From contig JAJNNX010000007.1 in the NCBI GenBank assembly GCA_023159155.1, positions 1,116,001 through 1,180,000 of the forward strand: 64,000 nucleotides of DNA. Reading direction: 5' to 3'. The notes below the pieces were generated by a model. That model saw nothing but the letters and a program-made list of their open reading frames with translations. It had not been told where the DNA came from and made no database searches. The DNA comes from Ustulina deusta. Its lineage: Eukaryota > Ascomycota > Sordariomycetes > Xylariales > Xylariaceae. Of this stretch, positions 43,501 to 55,451 are shown piece after piece. Each line of letters starts with the position of its first letter. The first letter of the stretch is position 1. Both the position numbers and the translations under genes were made by a program.

Positions 43501-45585
43501 AACTTGAGCTTCAAGTACATCTCGGTGGAAGGGATCCTAGGCCCTTCAATCTCAAACGCTATTTTTCCCGTTGCAAAAATCATTTCATCTACTAGTTATC
43601 ACCCTGCTCCTTTTTGGTCGCACCTACTCATGAGGCTATCTACTCACTCTCGCAGTCATCCACCGTGCTATCACAGAACCGCTTTGCGACCTAGGGTATG
43701 TATTTTGTCAAGTTAGTAGACATGAGATACAATAAAGACATGAGAGTGTTTGCGATGTTCCTCTATAATGGCTGCAAAATCACCTTGTAGATTTTCACAA
43801 AATTAGAGCTCTTGGCAGTTGGCTTTTGCTGAGCGAAGATACGGCGGTGATAATTATAGGCCATGGCATCGGCTGGCGGCTCGTCTGAGAGACTCAACGG
43901 GAATTTTGCCTCTATACTTTCCCGAGAGTGCAAAAGAAGATGATATTTCCCCCTATTAGTGCCGAGCAAAATGACTTGCGCGCATTGAGCATTGTCGGGG
44001 AGGTTAATTACTATTCTACTGTCTCTATTTCTACTGCTACCTAACATGTAACTTCACTTATCATAAAGCTTGAACCATCGAAGCTACAACTATAAGCAAC
44101 ATGATCTTAGGATCAGATAAGCAATTTACTCCCCGCAAAACGCAAGTCCCATGCCAACGACTCTACTACCCTACACCACCACGGCTCTGGCCATCACGCT
44201 GGTGCAACAAAATACAGTCCTGCGCCTTATCGCCTAGTGTGCCGTATACCCATAGCCAATGCTTTCAGGAAGAAAGCATCCGAGCCTCCGGCTGTCGGGG
44301 CTAGTACTTGGTTCGATTTACTAAATCTTGAAGCATTACTAGACAACATGACCACACGAATGTCTAAATCTCGCCTGATCTGCCTGATCGACGAGGAACA
44401 CAGTGATAAATCAGGCCGGTTTGAACAGATTATATCATCCAATATACAGGCCGGAATCTGACTAAGTGCCGTAGTTCCGACTCAGCAAATAATCTCGAAA
44501 CTTCGGTTCTCCATTGTTGGTGCGGAGGAGTTGCTCCAGCGCTGACCAACTTGCATGAGCAGATGATGGGGGTGGGTAGGATCCACGCGGTTGGCACGTA
44601 GATCCTTCTTCCTGAATTGGCGGACAAGAAGTCCTCAGATCATAGTAGCTTTGTCCAGGGGACGGGGAATGTAACTCTGAGGGGCTCACGGGTATGGTGA
44701 GAATCAGTTTCTAGGCAAAGCTCACGTTAACCCGGTCAATACACTCGTACCGCAGCTATGGACCGGTCAAGGAACTGCATTGGCTTTTCAGATTTTAAAG
44801 CTATGTCGATGGAAGGTTGAAGTGACGGAGAACAGGTATTCGTCCGGACATCGTTATGGCATAGTTACGTTTAACCGTTGACGAAGAGGTGGCGACGTAA
44901 CGTTGCTGGAAGACGACTGCACACTACAGGCTGTGTGTTTGGTAGACGTGCAAAGCTGGAGGCCGTGCTGCGACCTTGTGGACTATTCTGCGTGGTCATG
45001 CTGTTTATGAGTATGTATATGCGTATGAGATACTGCATCGAACAGAGAAAGTGGCGTTTTTTCTCATCCTTACATGCATCATGGGGCCCTGAGAGCCAAG
45101 GTGTGGTACGGAGAATGAAGAATGCATTGATGTAGGAAATCTTAGAAACAATACCGCATTTGGTAGTATCTTTTACATAAGCTACCGCGTGCTTACCGAT
45201 GCCTCCTTGGAACGATTCGTGTACGGTTGGGGTGCCTATATGGTTGTCACTAGGGTGTTAACCAGCCATAATACCTCCCCGGAGCAAGTCTCAAAGGACT
45301 AACAGCGTACATGCATGCAGCTTTGGGGAAGATCTTGTTCGGGTGCGATGCCAACGATATAGCGAAGGTGGGGGCAAGCGGCGGTGACAGATGCAAATTG
45401 ACGAGAATCAGTGGCGAGTAGGCCACCGTATCATCCTAGACACCTACCAACCTAGACGCGTTCGTCGGTAGTACCGTAGCTGCTGTCCAACCACATAGAC
45501 TCACACATAGACATTACAGGCTCGGCCATTTATACCTAGCTAGACAGACTTACCTAACTATTTGCTAATCTGTATATGTAAACCT
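43501..45585. other. Gene-poor stretch, nothing firmly supported
   Basis: About 2.1 kb with short frames. A 75-codon - strand frame (44462-44689) has a Ser/Pro-rich start and a more protein-like end (L-E-Q-L-L-R-T-N-N-G-E-P-K-F), and a 74-codon + strand frame (44237-44461) overlaps it in part. Neither has enough support for a gene call. Confidence 0.45.
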
Positions 45586-45705
45586 GTCTAGCAGTCTATA
45601 TGGCTAGGTCTGTATGTCTAGATTGATATGCATAGGTCTAGATGCATGTCTAGGTCTGTATGTATAGGTATATATGTGTCTATATAGCAGTTTGTATGGT
45701 TAGGT
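45586..45705. repeat. Degenerate TAGGTCTGTATG-type tandem repeat
   Basis: Variants of TAGGTCTGTATG and TGTCTAGGTC recur at roughly 15-30 bp spacing. Simple-sequence origin is likely. No coding frame. Confidence 0.6.
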
Positions 45706-45775
45706 TCGGCTTGAAGGTCTATAACTATATGCGCCATCAATACTTGTAGCGGTCTTAGTAAGCATTGGTGAGTAG

Positions 45776-45799
45776 AAAAAAAAAAAAAAAAAAAAAAAA
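45776..45799 (+). repeat. Poly(A) run of 24
   Basis: Uninterrupted A run in otherwise normal sequence. It could be a slippage tract or the tail of an old retro-inserted copy. No body of such a copy was recognised upstream. Confidence 0.85.
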
Positions 45800-46582
45800 G
45801 GCAAATTATATAAAACGTGCATATTCTCAATTGACTGGCGGAGTGGCAGAAAAGCGCTAACCACCAACCGTCGTCTCAGCGTCGACATTACAACGATTGT
45901 CACACGGCGAAGCCGAATCCCGGCCGCCCTGATCGGCACAGGGTTGCCAAGGCCTCCCTTAGCCTATCGGAAGGCTTTAAGGTCATCTACTAAGCCCACT
46001 ACACTCTTTGACCAAGGGAACTGTTCGGATGGGTAGCTGAAGGTCAGCTGACCTCTGACATACTAGTAAGATATTGTGCCTAACCGACTGCCGGGACAAA
46101 CGACCTAGGAATTAATCGTCTGCCCCCATCATGCAAGTAAACTGCGGGGTAGAGAGATGATTGAGAGGGCCACAGCCAGTGGCTGTCCTGATCGGCCAGT
46201 AATACACATCGGAGGAAGGTGTGTGCGATAGGTGCCAACATATAGGATGGGTGCAAACCAACCGTTAGACTGAGTAAGTCTGCCAAACCAGTTCGGCTTC
46301 AGCTTGCGACCCGCGCCACCTCACGAAGCCCCACAACACTTCGTATTACAGAGACCTCGGCGATCACCCAATATTGCAAAGGTATAGTTCGTCAACTGGT
46401 TGTCTAGACCTATATCTCTCAAACATGGCTTGGGGTTTAGAAAGATGTGTATGTGCTAGACGATTATTTAAACAGCGCCAGAGTCCCTAAACAGCTTTCT
46501 ATACTCTTTTCAACATCAACGAAAGCAGACTTACACTTAATCGACACCCAATACCTACTTACTTCTTTATCATTCTCTGAAC

Positions 46583-47340
46583 ATGGTTTCCGGCGCCAAG
46601 CTGTGGACGTCTTTGACGTTCATTGTCTCTCTCGTGGCAGCTTCTCCCCTGAAGCTAGAATCTACTCCTCTTGAGGAGCGCGATGCAAGTTTGCTGGTCG
46701 GTTTTAGAGGAGTTAGCAAAGTTCGTCAAGATCCAAACCCCCAAATGAAGCAAGCCAGACTGACCTCGATCACCCAGGCCGAAGCCGATCTTTATAAGAA
46801 AGCCGGAAACTTCCTGGTGTATGATACGACAGGGGGGCCTTCCCAGAGGATCGACCAGCTCGGGCCCGGTGCGTATCTGAGTCCTTCGCCTGGAGAATGG
46901 CCGGCCCCTTGGGTCTGTGCCGTACACGCCGTATCAGCGAGTCAGTTCAACATCCGCAACAAGGCGTGGGTTCCCGAAAAGACGAGCGACGGCAAGCCCC
47001 TGTGGGATAAGGACGGAGGTAAGGCTCCCGATAGCAGTTCTCGGTCTTCAAATGATGGTGCTGACATGTTTGCTTCGCAGCGGCGAACAGGCCGGCGTAC
47101 CTCAAATCTATAGGCGGCTCGAGCTTCACAGTCGACAACACGCTGCTGTTCAGCACGATCGCACGCGTCACTCCGAAACACCTGCAGCTTCTGATCCCGG
47201 CAAAACTCATCCAAACTGAAACGAAAGCGTTTCCGGTTAACTGTGCCGATATCAATGACAAGCCGGCGTATGACGCCATCAAAGCCCTTGGCTCGGTCAA
47301 CTGGTACAGCTGGCCCAACGTGAAAGGCACTCCACAGTGA
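46583..47340 (+). CDS. Small secreted protein, ADP-ribosyltransferase-like N-terminus, two exons
   Basis: Exons 46583-47018 and 47081-47340 join through a 62-bp intron (GTAAGG donor, GCTGAC branch region, TTCGCAG acceptor), giving 231 aa. Signal peptide about 1-21 (A-A-S-P cut region). The mature start L-L-V-G-F-R-G-V-S-K (Arg42), the helix Q-A-E-A-D-L-Y-K-K-A-G, and the G-P-G-A-Y-L-S-P loop (94-101) followed by W-V-C-A-V-H resemble the first strands of secreted fungal proteins with an ADP-ribosyltransferase fold. A catalytic Glu is not identified. Two Cys (112 and 200) could form a disulfide. It may be an effector or enzyme acting outside the cell, but this is inference. Only the secreted, spliced gene is well supported. 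Confidence 0.75.
47019..47080 (+). other. Intron of the small secreted protein gene
   Basis: 62 bp, GTAAGG donor, TTCGCAG acceptor. Splits an Ala codon G|CG. Without it the frame stops 31 codons later. Confidence 0.8.
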
Positions 47341-48050
47341 AGAAAAGTGGGAGATGGCGGTCGCCGGGGATGCTGCTATACTGGTAGAGAGTAGCCATTC
47401 TTGCCACAGCAAACTCGGCGCCCGAGACAATTGTGGCATGAGTCTCAAACGGTGCGCATCTTAAACCAAGTTCAATTTCAATCATTGCACTGTGGGGCAG
47501 GATGTAGGCGATATACCAATTACGTACTTTGGGGTAGGTTGTTAGGTAATATATGAATTTATTTACATACGCTTGTTGAAGAGTGAAGATGATGAAAAGG
47601 TGATGTGTGGGCCGCTTTTGCGCTATGAAGGCTGAGGATGTTGACCGTGCCTAAATCTGGGGTCAGGGTGTCTCGGTAGTTCCAGGGCAGTTTGGTGCGA
47701 GGCACGTTTATTGGGCAATGGCTGATCTCCCCCGCAGGTGGCTGGTCAAAAGCCGCCACCTGCTTGGATAGCTCCCGTAGCGGGTACAGCCCTTCCCGCC
47801 CTTGCCGTGAATGCTGAGGTTCAGCTGTCAGATGCTGATAAGTGCACACACGGTGTAGAATTAGAAGTACCTAGGCAGTAGAATTACCGCAGGCAACAAT
47901 CTCACGCCGAATTGAAGTAGACGCACTATAACTATTAACTGCGCAAAGCAAACCGACCCTTCAACCCTCCTTTTCCTTTTACACTCTCGGTACCTACCTC
48001 GCTCTCTCCATCGCACGACTAGAACACGATCTCAACCAGCATCTGCGGAT
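47341..48050. other. Intergenic, no gene seen
   Basis: 3' flank of the secreted-protein gene and promoter of the next gene, with a pyrimidine-rich stretch CCTCCTTTTCCTTTTACAC just upstream at 47966-47984. Confidence 0.6.
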
Positions 48051-48767
48051 ATGAATGACGCACTCTCCTCTATCCTCTGTGGCGAGGAGGACTGGCACTT
48101 TGACTCGGAGGGCAGATCTATCAGATTCAACAAAGATGGCACCGGCGAGGTATGCACGTGGCCCTTGGCGTCCATCCAATCCGTCTCGCACCCGATCACT
48201 AATTCCCAGCAGCTAGAATGCCGATGCAATTTGAATTTCTGGATTCTTGTCGAGCTGGAGTGGAAGAGTCTCCACCCGCAGAACAAGGAACCTGGCCCGC
48301 GTTCGGCCAGTCTAGATCAGACCACAACGACCAAGAGTGGCAGTGGCCAACCCGAACTCCTCGGCCAGCTTGGCCTGGAGATCACTCTGACAAAGAGGCT
48401 GGCCGGGCGAGCGCGGAGCTGGGCTGAGGAACACCCTTCCAATGCCGAGCTCCTGAACAAGAATCTGACAGATGACGCCTACCGGACCAAGTCGTACACC
48501 GTCCGCATCGAGAGGGGCAATTTCATACAGCCCTGCTACATCGGGTCCCAAAACTCAGATACGCCGAGGTACTCGCTCCGCCTGTTGTTTGACAAGTCGC
48601 CGTACCCGCCCCGCTCCGAGTGGGTCGATCCGGAGGGAGCGCCCGACCAAGGCCGTTTCTGGGACCACGTGGAGTTCGTCGGCCGGGCTGCTCCTGACCG
48701 GGCCAGGCGGCAGAAGCCGATGAATGATCCTTCGGCGTCGAGCTGGAACAGCTGCATCGTTTCGTGA
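48051..48767 (+). CDS. Conserved fungal protein of unknown function
   Basis: Single exon, 238 aa, no signal peptide or membrane segment. It has the layout of a common Pezizomycotina family: W-H-F-D-S-E-G near the start, F-N-K-D-G-T-G-E-V, F-W-I-L-V-E-L-E-W-K, L-G-L-E-I-T-L-T-K-R, K-S-Y-T-V-R-I-E-R-G-N-F, then L-F-D-K-S-P-Y-P-P-R-S-E-W and P-E-G-A-P-D. Alternating strands suggest a small beta barrel. I do not know a function. The start is chosen because it is the first ATG after the pyrimidine-rich leader and gives the expected N-terminal motif at residue 15. Confidence 0.8.
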   Translation: MNDALSSILCGEEDWHFDSEGRSIRFNKDGTGEVCTWPLASIQSVSHPITNSQQLECRCNLNFWILVELEWKSLHPQNKEPGPRSASLDQTTTTKSGSGQPELLGQLGLEITLTKRLAGRARSWAEEHPSNAELLNKNLTDDAYRTKSYTVRIERGNFIQPCYIGSQNSDTPRYSLRLLFDKSPYPPRSEWVDPEGAPDQGRFWDHVEFVGRAAPDRARRQKPMNDPSASSWNSCIVS

Positions 48768-50214
48768 TCCGCGGTGAGCGTAGCCGGGCGACGAATTCAA
48801 GCGTCCGTTCACAACGATCATTCGGGGTTATCAAACTGCATCTTTTCGTCACGACATATACGTTTGTCTGATCCAACCAGAGGGAAGACATACACGGGTT
48901 ACGTTCTATTGATGTGCTTCGACTGATAGCATTTTTTTCCATTTCAACCCTCGAAATACAACCTATCTACCTATCTCTATTACACGGCACTCACACCACC
49001 TACCCTATTCCGACCCCTTTTCCCCTCTGCACTGTGTCCATCACCTAGACAGATGTCATACTGGTCTCTCCGGGAGTCGAGGGCAACACACCCTATGATT
49101 CTCAGCTCACCCCGGCAACTTTCCCAGCCATATAATTTTGCCACCTACCTTGTTCGGTCTATTGCTGCTGTTCATGGAGAAAGAAGTAGTTAAGATTAAG
49201 CATATTATAGTTGAAGCTACTATAACTTACAAATATTTCTACATGTTTGATTGGTTGCTGTATCTAAAGCCACTTATCTCGCGTTTCAGGCGCTATAGCA
49301 GGATTAAAGAAGCCTTGCGTGAATGTTCTGTTTAAAAAAATAATAATATCCGATATAAGCCGTGGCTCTGGTTCTCGGCTAAGGTAGGGTGTCCTATATG
49401 ATGCAGTATTCGCGGTATAGAGAGGACGTACCGATTCAATATCTAATTACATGCTATGTATATACTGAGCTACCTAGGTACCTAAGCTAGGGGAGAGCAT
49501 TTTCAACTGTATCTAACACTGAAATTAACCTGCTTCGAGGCCCCCAGGCAGCTAACGAATCGGGTGAGGTGCGGAGTGCATACTTACTGATACCAATTGT
49601 CTGTCTTTGTGCCGATTCTATAGGCGCGTAAAAACTGCTATCGAATCTATTTGGATTGATTTGATAACGGGCTTGGCGCTTGTTTGGGGGCAAGGAATCG
49701 CTATTTAAGTAAAAATGAGGCTTTTGCTATATTGTAGCGATGGTTAGCACTACGGTAGCGTGATAGCACTTAGCACGACAGTACCTAATTGCATTTGCGC
49801 CTTAGGTAGGAGGACTGACCCAGAAATGCTAGCATGGCAATCAAAAACAGTGCACGGTGGCTTCTGGTATGTTAAAAGAGTAATGGGAGGCTCTATAACT
49901 GAGATTTTCGAGAATTATATATTGTTGTGTTGTGTTGCTTATTGTTATTGCAAAATAAAAATAAAAAGGTTTACTAAGAATTGCCTTTTTAGAAGTGCTA
50001 AAAATTACTTATTTAAACATATAAAAACTTTTTAAGCTTTTTTTTTACCGATAAGAAAGCCTTTCGTTCCACTCATTACATTTGTTAAAACAAAGGCATA
50101 GGTCTTCCCCCGGCGTTAAATTCACCAACCAACCAACCAACCTAGAGCTACCAGCGACCCTTTCTCAACAATGTCGTTAACTTCCCGTCGAGGGACGACC
50201 ACTCTGGAGTAGGT
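48768..50214. other. Intergenic, no gene seen
   Basis: AT content rises from 49140 and a TACCTAGGTACCTA palindrome lies at 49470-49484. Short frames only. An AACC repeat (about 50128-50141) lies near the 3' end of the methyltransferase. Confidence 0.5.
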
Positions 50215-51228
50215 CTACTCTCTCTTCTTTGCTAAAATTAGTGAGACAGGAAATGTCACTTTGCGTGTCGCCCTCTCGCCCCCCATCACTTCTTGGAGAC
50301 GCTGTAGCAACACGTCGATCTCGGCCAACCGTCCAGCAGCATTCGGCCTGTCGCGATAGCCCGGCAACACGGAGGAGAGATATCCAGAGACTTGTTGCGC
50401 GCTCATTTCCTGGGTCCAAAAGTCGTGGTCAAATACCCGTTTCGACTCCCCATCTTGCGTCCGGTCCACCACTTCTAACTCAAAGTCGTATCCCGCCAGG
50501 CCACAGAAACGTAAAGGCCAGTCGGGGTTCCATCTGATCCTTTCTACTTGCTTCCACGACTGCTTCGGCAATTCGATGTTATCGAGCCAGCTGTGCAAGG
50601 TGATGGCGGAGCGGTGGTAAGAGGAGTAGCTTGGTGTACCCTTGAAAGGATGGAAACACTGCACGCCACAATCTGCCAGGCGCGCCCAGAGGCCATTGCA
50701 CTCTGCTGCATTGTCACCGAGGAATATGGGCCGTCCATAGAAATAGATGGCGAGTGTTCCGCCTGGACGGAGCATCTTCTCAAATACCGTCAGGGCTTTG
50801 GGTGCGTCGAGAAGTGGCATACATTCACTAACCAAAACCAGGTCCGTGTCTCCTGGTCGCGCAATCTCGGGTACTGATGCTGCGAGAAGTTCTTCCGCGG
50901 AGCTTTTTATAAATGCCATACGTTCCGTATGCTCCGCCTGGGTGAGTTTTCTCGCCACGGCAAGGGCGTCGGCGTTCAGGTCTGACCCTACGACGTAGTC
51001 GAAATAGGGCAACAGTCGCCGGGCAATGTTGCCGGGACCAGTCCCAACATCATGAGCAACAGAAGTGCGGTGGGATCCATGGCCACGGTGGTAGGTTTGG
51101 ATAATGCGAAAAAAGCTTTCAGGTGGGGACGGTCTGCTGGCGATGTATGATTCCCAAAAGGCAGAACCGCTGTCTATTGCTCCGCTGGTAAAAGGACGAT
51201 CTGGAGAGTCTTTGATAGTTGATGCCAT
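50215..51228 (-). CDS. Class I SAM-dependent methyltransferase
   Basis: Single exon, 337 aa, no signal peptide. Motif I is A-H-D-V-G-T-G-P-G-N-I-A-R (58-70), the acidic ribose-binding residue is Asp83 (V-V-G-S-D-L-N-A), and motif IV-like L-V-L-V-S-E-C-M-P follows at about 129-137. The length and layout match fungal methyltransferases annotated as trans-aconitate or TAM-like, in which a small acid, a lipid or a secondary metabolite is methylated. The substrate cannot be told. It is the last intact gene before the AT-rich block and has no biosynthetic neighbours in view. Confidence 0.85.
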   Translation of the reverse strand: MASTIKDSPDRPFTSGAIDSGSAFWESYIASRPSPPESFFRIIQTYHRGHGSHRTSVAHDVGTGPGNIARRLLPYFDYVVGSDLNADALAVARKLTQAEHTERMAFIKSSAEELLAASVPEIARPGDTDLVLVSECMPLLDAPKALTVFEKMLRPGGTLAIYFYGRPIFLGDNAAECNGLWARLADCGVQCFHPFKGTPSYSSYHRSAITLHSWLDNIELPKQSWKQVERIRWNPDWPLRFCGLAGYDFELEVVDRTQDGESKRVFDHDFWTQEMSAQQVSGYLSSVLPGYRDRPNAAGRLAEIDVLLQRLQEVMGGERATRKVTFPVSLILAKKRE

Positions 51229-52259
51229 GGTTTGGATTGTAAATAGAGAAAAGACGCTACAGCATATTTTTCCAAACCTAACAGAATGATCATATATTTT
51301 GACTGTGGAGGGCAGAAATGATCAGGGTACACCTTGTGAATTGGAAGATCATAGAAGCGGAAGCCGGTGATTTTTAGACTAGAAGCCCCTTTGATTCAGG
51401 TGCAAGAAAGCCTTCGTTTTTAAGGTCTATATAGCTTACGTAGCCTCTGCAGGCTAAATAGCCCTCGCAGTCCTCCGTAGCCCCTATATGTACTCAGACC
51501 CCCCTATCCGTTCAGGCCCGGAAGCCGCGATAGAGTGCTTCGCAGTATCGCTCCTCTAGCGGGGTCTTCGTTTTAACATACCTTAGCGGGGGTCCTAGGG
51601 GGTTAACAAGGCTTGCGCAAGGGTTGTTAGTGGAACAAGCCTCTCTCGGTTTGCACAGCACATATAGGCGAACAGGCTTGTACAAGGGCTACAAGCCTTG
51701 CAGCTCGAACAAGCTTTGCAGAATAAACAAGCATTTAGCTAGCTAAGTAGTAGGTTTTTAAATATAATTTTTATTTATATAATTAAATCAAAAAAGTAGC
51801 TGTGCTACTTAGTAGTATAGCGGATTAATTTAATAATAATAAGTATATTAATATTATATATTAAGATTATTATATATATATGCACTTATATATACTTGTA
51901 CGGTTTTTTTAAATATAGTTATATAGCTAAAAAAAAGCTATTAAAGTAGCTTTCTTTAAAAAAAATATATTTGTTACAGCGATTCAGTCACTTATTAAGG
52001 ATAATAATTATTATATAAAATATAAATAATCTTTTTCTCTCTAAGTATAAAATCATAAGAACGTTTATTTACTTATAAATATAATAAATATATTTATAGC
52101 TATAGTTAATATATTTATAATTATACCTATCAAATACCCTTTCCCTTAAATAAAGCTATTTATCCTAAATTATAAATATTTCTTATAATTTAATATTTTT
52201 AACTCCTTTTGTTATATAACATATAATATTTATTTTTTTTAACTTTTCTAATTTTTATA
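51229..52259. other. Transition from gene island to AT-rich block
   Basis: 51290-51730 has normal composition with direct repeats of ACAAGC-x-TTGCAG at about 51687-51722. From about 51730 the sequence drops to about 20% GC. No gene or family motif recognised. Confidence 0.5.
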
Positions 52260-52320
52260 ACGTAGGACACAAGTTAATTGCTAACATAAATCAATTGCTA
52301 ACTTTTTTGCACTTTTGTAC
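52260..52320. repeat. Left terminal inverted repeat of the Fot1-like element
   Basis: Pairs with 54060-54119 over about 60 bases. Internal AATTGCTAAC units at 52276-52285 and 52293-52302, 17 bp apart. Confidence 0.8.
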
Positions 52321-54059
52321 GCTTTCTTTTTAATTACTATTTTTATAACCAATAATAATAGTATTTTTTTAGAACAAAGCAAACTTATAGTTTGTATTAG
52401 AAGCTTTTAATCGTAACAAAAAATTAACTATTAATTATATAGCACAAATCTATAATGTTTTTTATATAACTTTTTGCAATTAGCACGCTAGCAAACAAAC
52501 CTAACAAATATTTATTATATAACGTTAAAAATTAACCAAACTCCAAAAAAATACTATTATATAATATATTATAAATTTAGTTTTATAATCTTTTCTGCTT
52601 TAGATAAATAGTATTAAAAATATAGCTAATCGATTGTTATATAAACGTAATATACCTAAAGTTAGTATTAACTAAGCTTTAAACTTTATATAACAATATT
52701 TTATATTTAAAATATGTTTTAATTAAAAAATTAATTATTAGCAAGTTTTTTGTAAAGATCTTATTATATATAACAAATAGTTTAAGCTTATATAAAATAT
52801 AATAATTAAATATAGTATTTTAAAAAAGGATATTTATAACTTTAATAAAACAAGCTTTATAATAGGCCGAATTTTGTTTGAAATAGTTATAATAATATCT
52901 GACCGGCGTAGATAACTAAGAGTTGTTTAGTTAGGCAATTATAAATAGTTAATTATTATTTAAGGTGTTAGTTTATATAGCTATATAGTTCTACTATATA
53001 TTATTTTAGTAAGTAAAACTTATTTTTTGTTTTAGTATACTAATAGCTAACTACTATATAACTGGAGAATTGTAGTTATAAAAAATAGCTAAACAATAAA
53101 TAAATAAGGTCTAGATTAGATTAATTATTTTAATTTATATATAGCTGGTTATATAAAGGGTATTTATTGTTTATTAATTTTTAATAGCTATAAAAGTTAC
53201 TATTTAACCAATTTTAAACTATATTACAAAAACTATAATATTATTATTTTTTGTATGCTTGCTTATTTGTTGTACTAACTTTAATTTTTTAATGTTAGTT
53301 GTTTTGGTTTGTTAAAATGTTTGTATGTAAAAAAAATCGATAATTTAATATGGATATATATTACTTATATTACTAAAAGATTTTTTTTTGTTATATTTTA
53401 TAAAGCATATAAAGCTTTTATAATAAAATCTAATATTTAAGAAAGTTTTAGAAGCACTGGATTAGTGCTATACGATCTAAAATATGTATTTTTTTAGTTT
53501 GAAGTCTAATTATTAACTAAAATATTTTCTAGATTGTTTGACGGATTTTTAGTTTTTTAGTAATTAAAAACTTTATATAATATAACTAATATATAATTAT
53601 AAACTAAATATATTAAAAATAAAGTTATATAATATTAAAATAGTTCGTTAAGTATTATTTTAAATATTATTAATTATATTATAAAAAGTATAACGCTGCT
53701 TATATATAAAGTTATATTATTAAAAGAGAAAGTTGTTAAACTTTATATAGCAAATAAAATGTTTAACTAACACTATTGTACAAAAAAAAAACATATATAG
53801 AATAGAAAGTTATTTATTGTATAGGAAAGATAAGATTTTAAAACCAAACGGGCTATTAAAAAGTAAATAATAAAAAAAATGTAATAAAATAGTTATTATA
53901 TAAAAAAAGGTATATTGCACGTATAACAATATAAAATATACAGCAAGCCCAGGTATAATTTGTATACTTGTTAAAATGCTATAGAAACATTTAGCAACAA
54001 TATTTCTGATTAGATCTAATTGATTTTTTGTGTTATAGTTGAATTATTTGATTTGTATG

Positions 54060-54119
54060 TACGAAGGTGCGAAAAAGTTGGCAATTGACTTGTGTTAGCA
54101 ATTAGCTTGTGTCCTATGT
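54060..54119. repeat. Right terminal inverted repeat of the Fot1-like element
   Basis: Reverse complement of the left repeat with a few C/T and G/A differences. Directly followed by TA. Confidence 0.8.
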
Positions 54120-55149
54120 TACTTCTTTATTATTTCTATAATTTTATCTAACTTAATAAAGCTTTACTTTATTTTATTAAAAATATTTTTATAGTTATTA
54201 AAAATACTTTTATAATTATTAAGCACTCCTATTACTTGTTTAAAAACATTCTTAGCGTTCTTTTTATATGTTTTAGTAATATATATAACTGTTAGATTTA
54301 GCACTAGCGATCTTGCCACGTATTGCCCGCAGAAGGTCTTTTTTATTGTTTTTCTTTTAGGTCTATATAGGTGTATTCTATACCCTACATATATATATAT
54401 CTCTTATATAGTTAGGTGTGGATCCACTTATTTAGCTATATACCGCTCTATTTGCTAAAGGTATACCCCCTATAAAGGCACCTCTTACTAGCCACTCTAT
54501 AGCTTATATCACTACCTAGCTATTACTTAATCTAATATACCTTTTTAAATAAAGCCACTCTAGTAGCTTTGCTTACCTATATAACTATATTTAGAGGTAG
54601 TATATAGGTATATATTGGTTTATATATATATAGTAATCTTGGTATTTAGTATTAATATGTTTGTTTTAATAATTTTAGTTTTTAGTAGTAAAACGTTTAA
54701 TTTAATAATTTTTATATTTAGTATTAATACGTTTATATTAGTTAAAAGTAATATCTATAGGTCTACTAATATAGCTATTTTTATTTCTAGTTTATAATGC
54801 TGTTTTTTTTAGCATAATTTTTTAATTATAATATATAAAGCTTAATATATAACTTTAGTAATCTATAGCTATATTAATCTTTTAATTAAAATATATAAAG
54901 CTTAAATATATAGCTATAAGCTAATTTTATAAATTATCAGTATAGTAGTAAATCTATTATTAGTATTTATTATAAATAATAATAAGCTTTTAAGAAATAT
55001 TTCTTTTTATATTAATTATTTTATAAAGTTTTTAATAGCTTATAATAACTATAATAAATTATAGTAAGTTTAATAATATTTTTAATAATATTTAGTAGCT
55101 ATAATAAATATATAATAAGTTTTCTAAAAGCTTTTTTATATATTTATAT
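54120..55149. other. AT-rich repeat-derived sequence, unassigned
   Basis: A less decayed patch at 54288-54350 starts TGTTAGATTTAG, which could be an LTR start. A repeat of AATATATAAAGCTTAA occurs at about 54830-54905. No coding motif recognised. Confidence 0.45.
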
Positions 55150-55451
55150 TGTTAGAATAACTGGCGTTAGTTATAACCTTATCGTACAACTTGTACGGAA
55201 TGCGAGTTTACGCTTGGCTGTTGTATAAATGTTAGCCGGACCTCGGCCGGACAAAAAGGACTTTACTTCCTTTTTATTATGTTAGTTTGTATAATAATAT
55301 AAGCTTTTATATAAATATAAAAAACTTATGCTTTATATAAATATTTTTTTTTTTTTTTTTTTTATATAAATAATATAATATAATATATTATATTCTATCT
55401 ATGCGTATTATTTGTTTTATATATAATATATTATATATAGCTTATTTAATA
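55150..55451 (+). repeat. Old 302-bp LTR copy (heavily RIP-mutated)
   Basis: Starts TGTTAGAATAAC and ends ATTTAATA (decayed ATTTAACA). It has the same length as, and aligns along its whole length with, the LTR at 63521-63822. The differences I checked over the first 190 positions are all transitions, mostly C to T and G to A in this copy. Its 5-bp flanks (TATAT and CTAAT) do not match, so solo or 5' LTR status is open. Confidence 0.8.

Larger units (their letters stand above)
52260..54119 (+). mobile_element. Fot1/pogo DNA transposon, RIP-decayed
   Basis: 1860 bp, the usual Fot1 length, flanked by TA (52258-52259 and 54120-54121). Terminal inverted repeats of about 60 bp start ACGTAGGACACAAG (left) and ACATAGGACACAAG (right, reversed), with differences mostly transitions. 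Each repeat carries two copies of an AATTGCTAAC-like unit, probably the transposase-binding sites. On the + strand 53159-53200 reads G-I-Y-C-L-L-I-F-N-S-Y-K-S-Y, the decayed D-G-H-x-S-H motif of DDE pogo transposases. Near 53405-53495 the frame reads I-K-A-F-I-I-K-S-N-I and T-G-L-V-L-Y-D, the family's C-terminal A-F-x-x-x-N-I and G-L-x-P-x-x-P. Many stops make it inactive. Confidence 0.82.

Noticed and set aside
45836..45940. Possible tRNA with an A-box-like TGGCGGAGTGG
   Set aside because: No matching T-arm or acceptor stem could be folded; the B-box-like GCCGAATCC does not sit in a valid stem-loop.
54615..54797. 60-codon hydrophobic ORF in the AT-rich block
   Set aside because: Ile/Phe/Asn-rich translation of RIP-type sequence; no start context or family.
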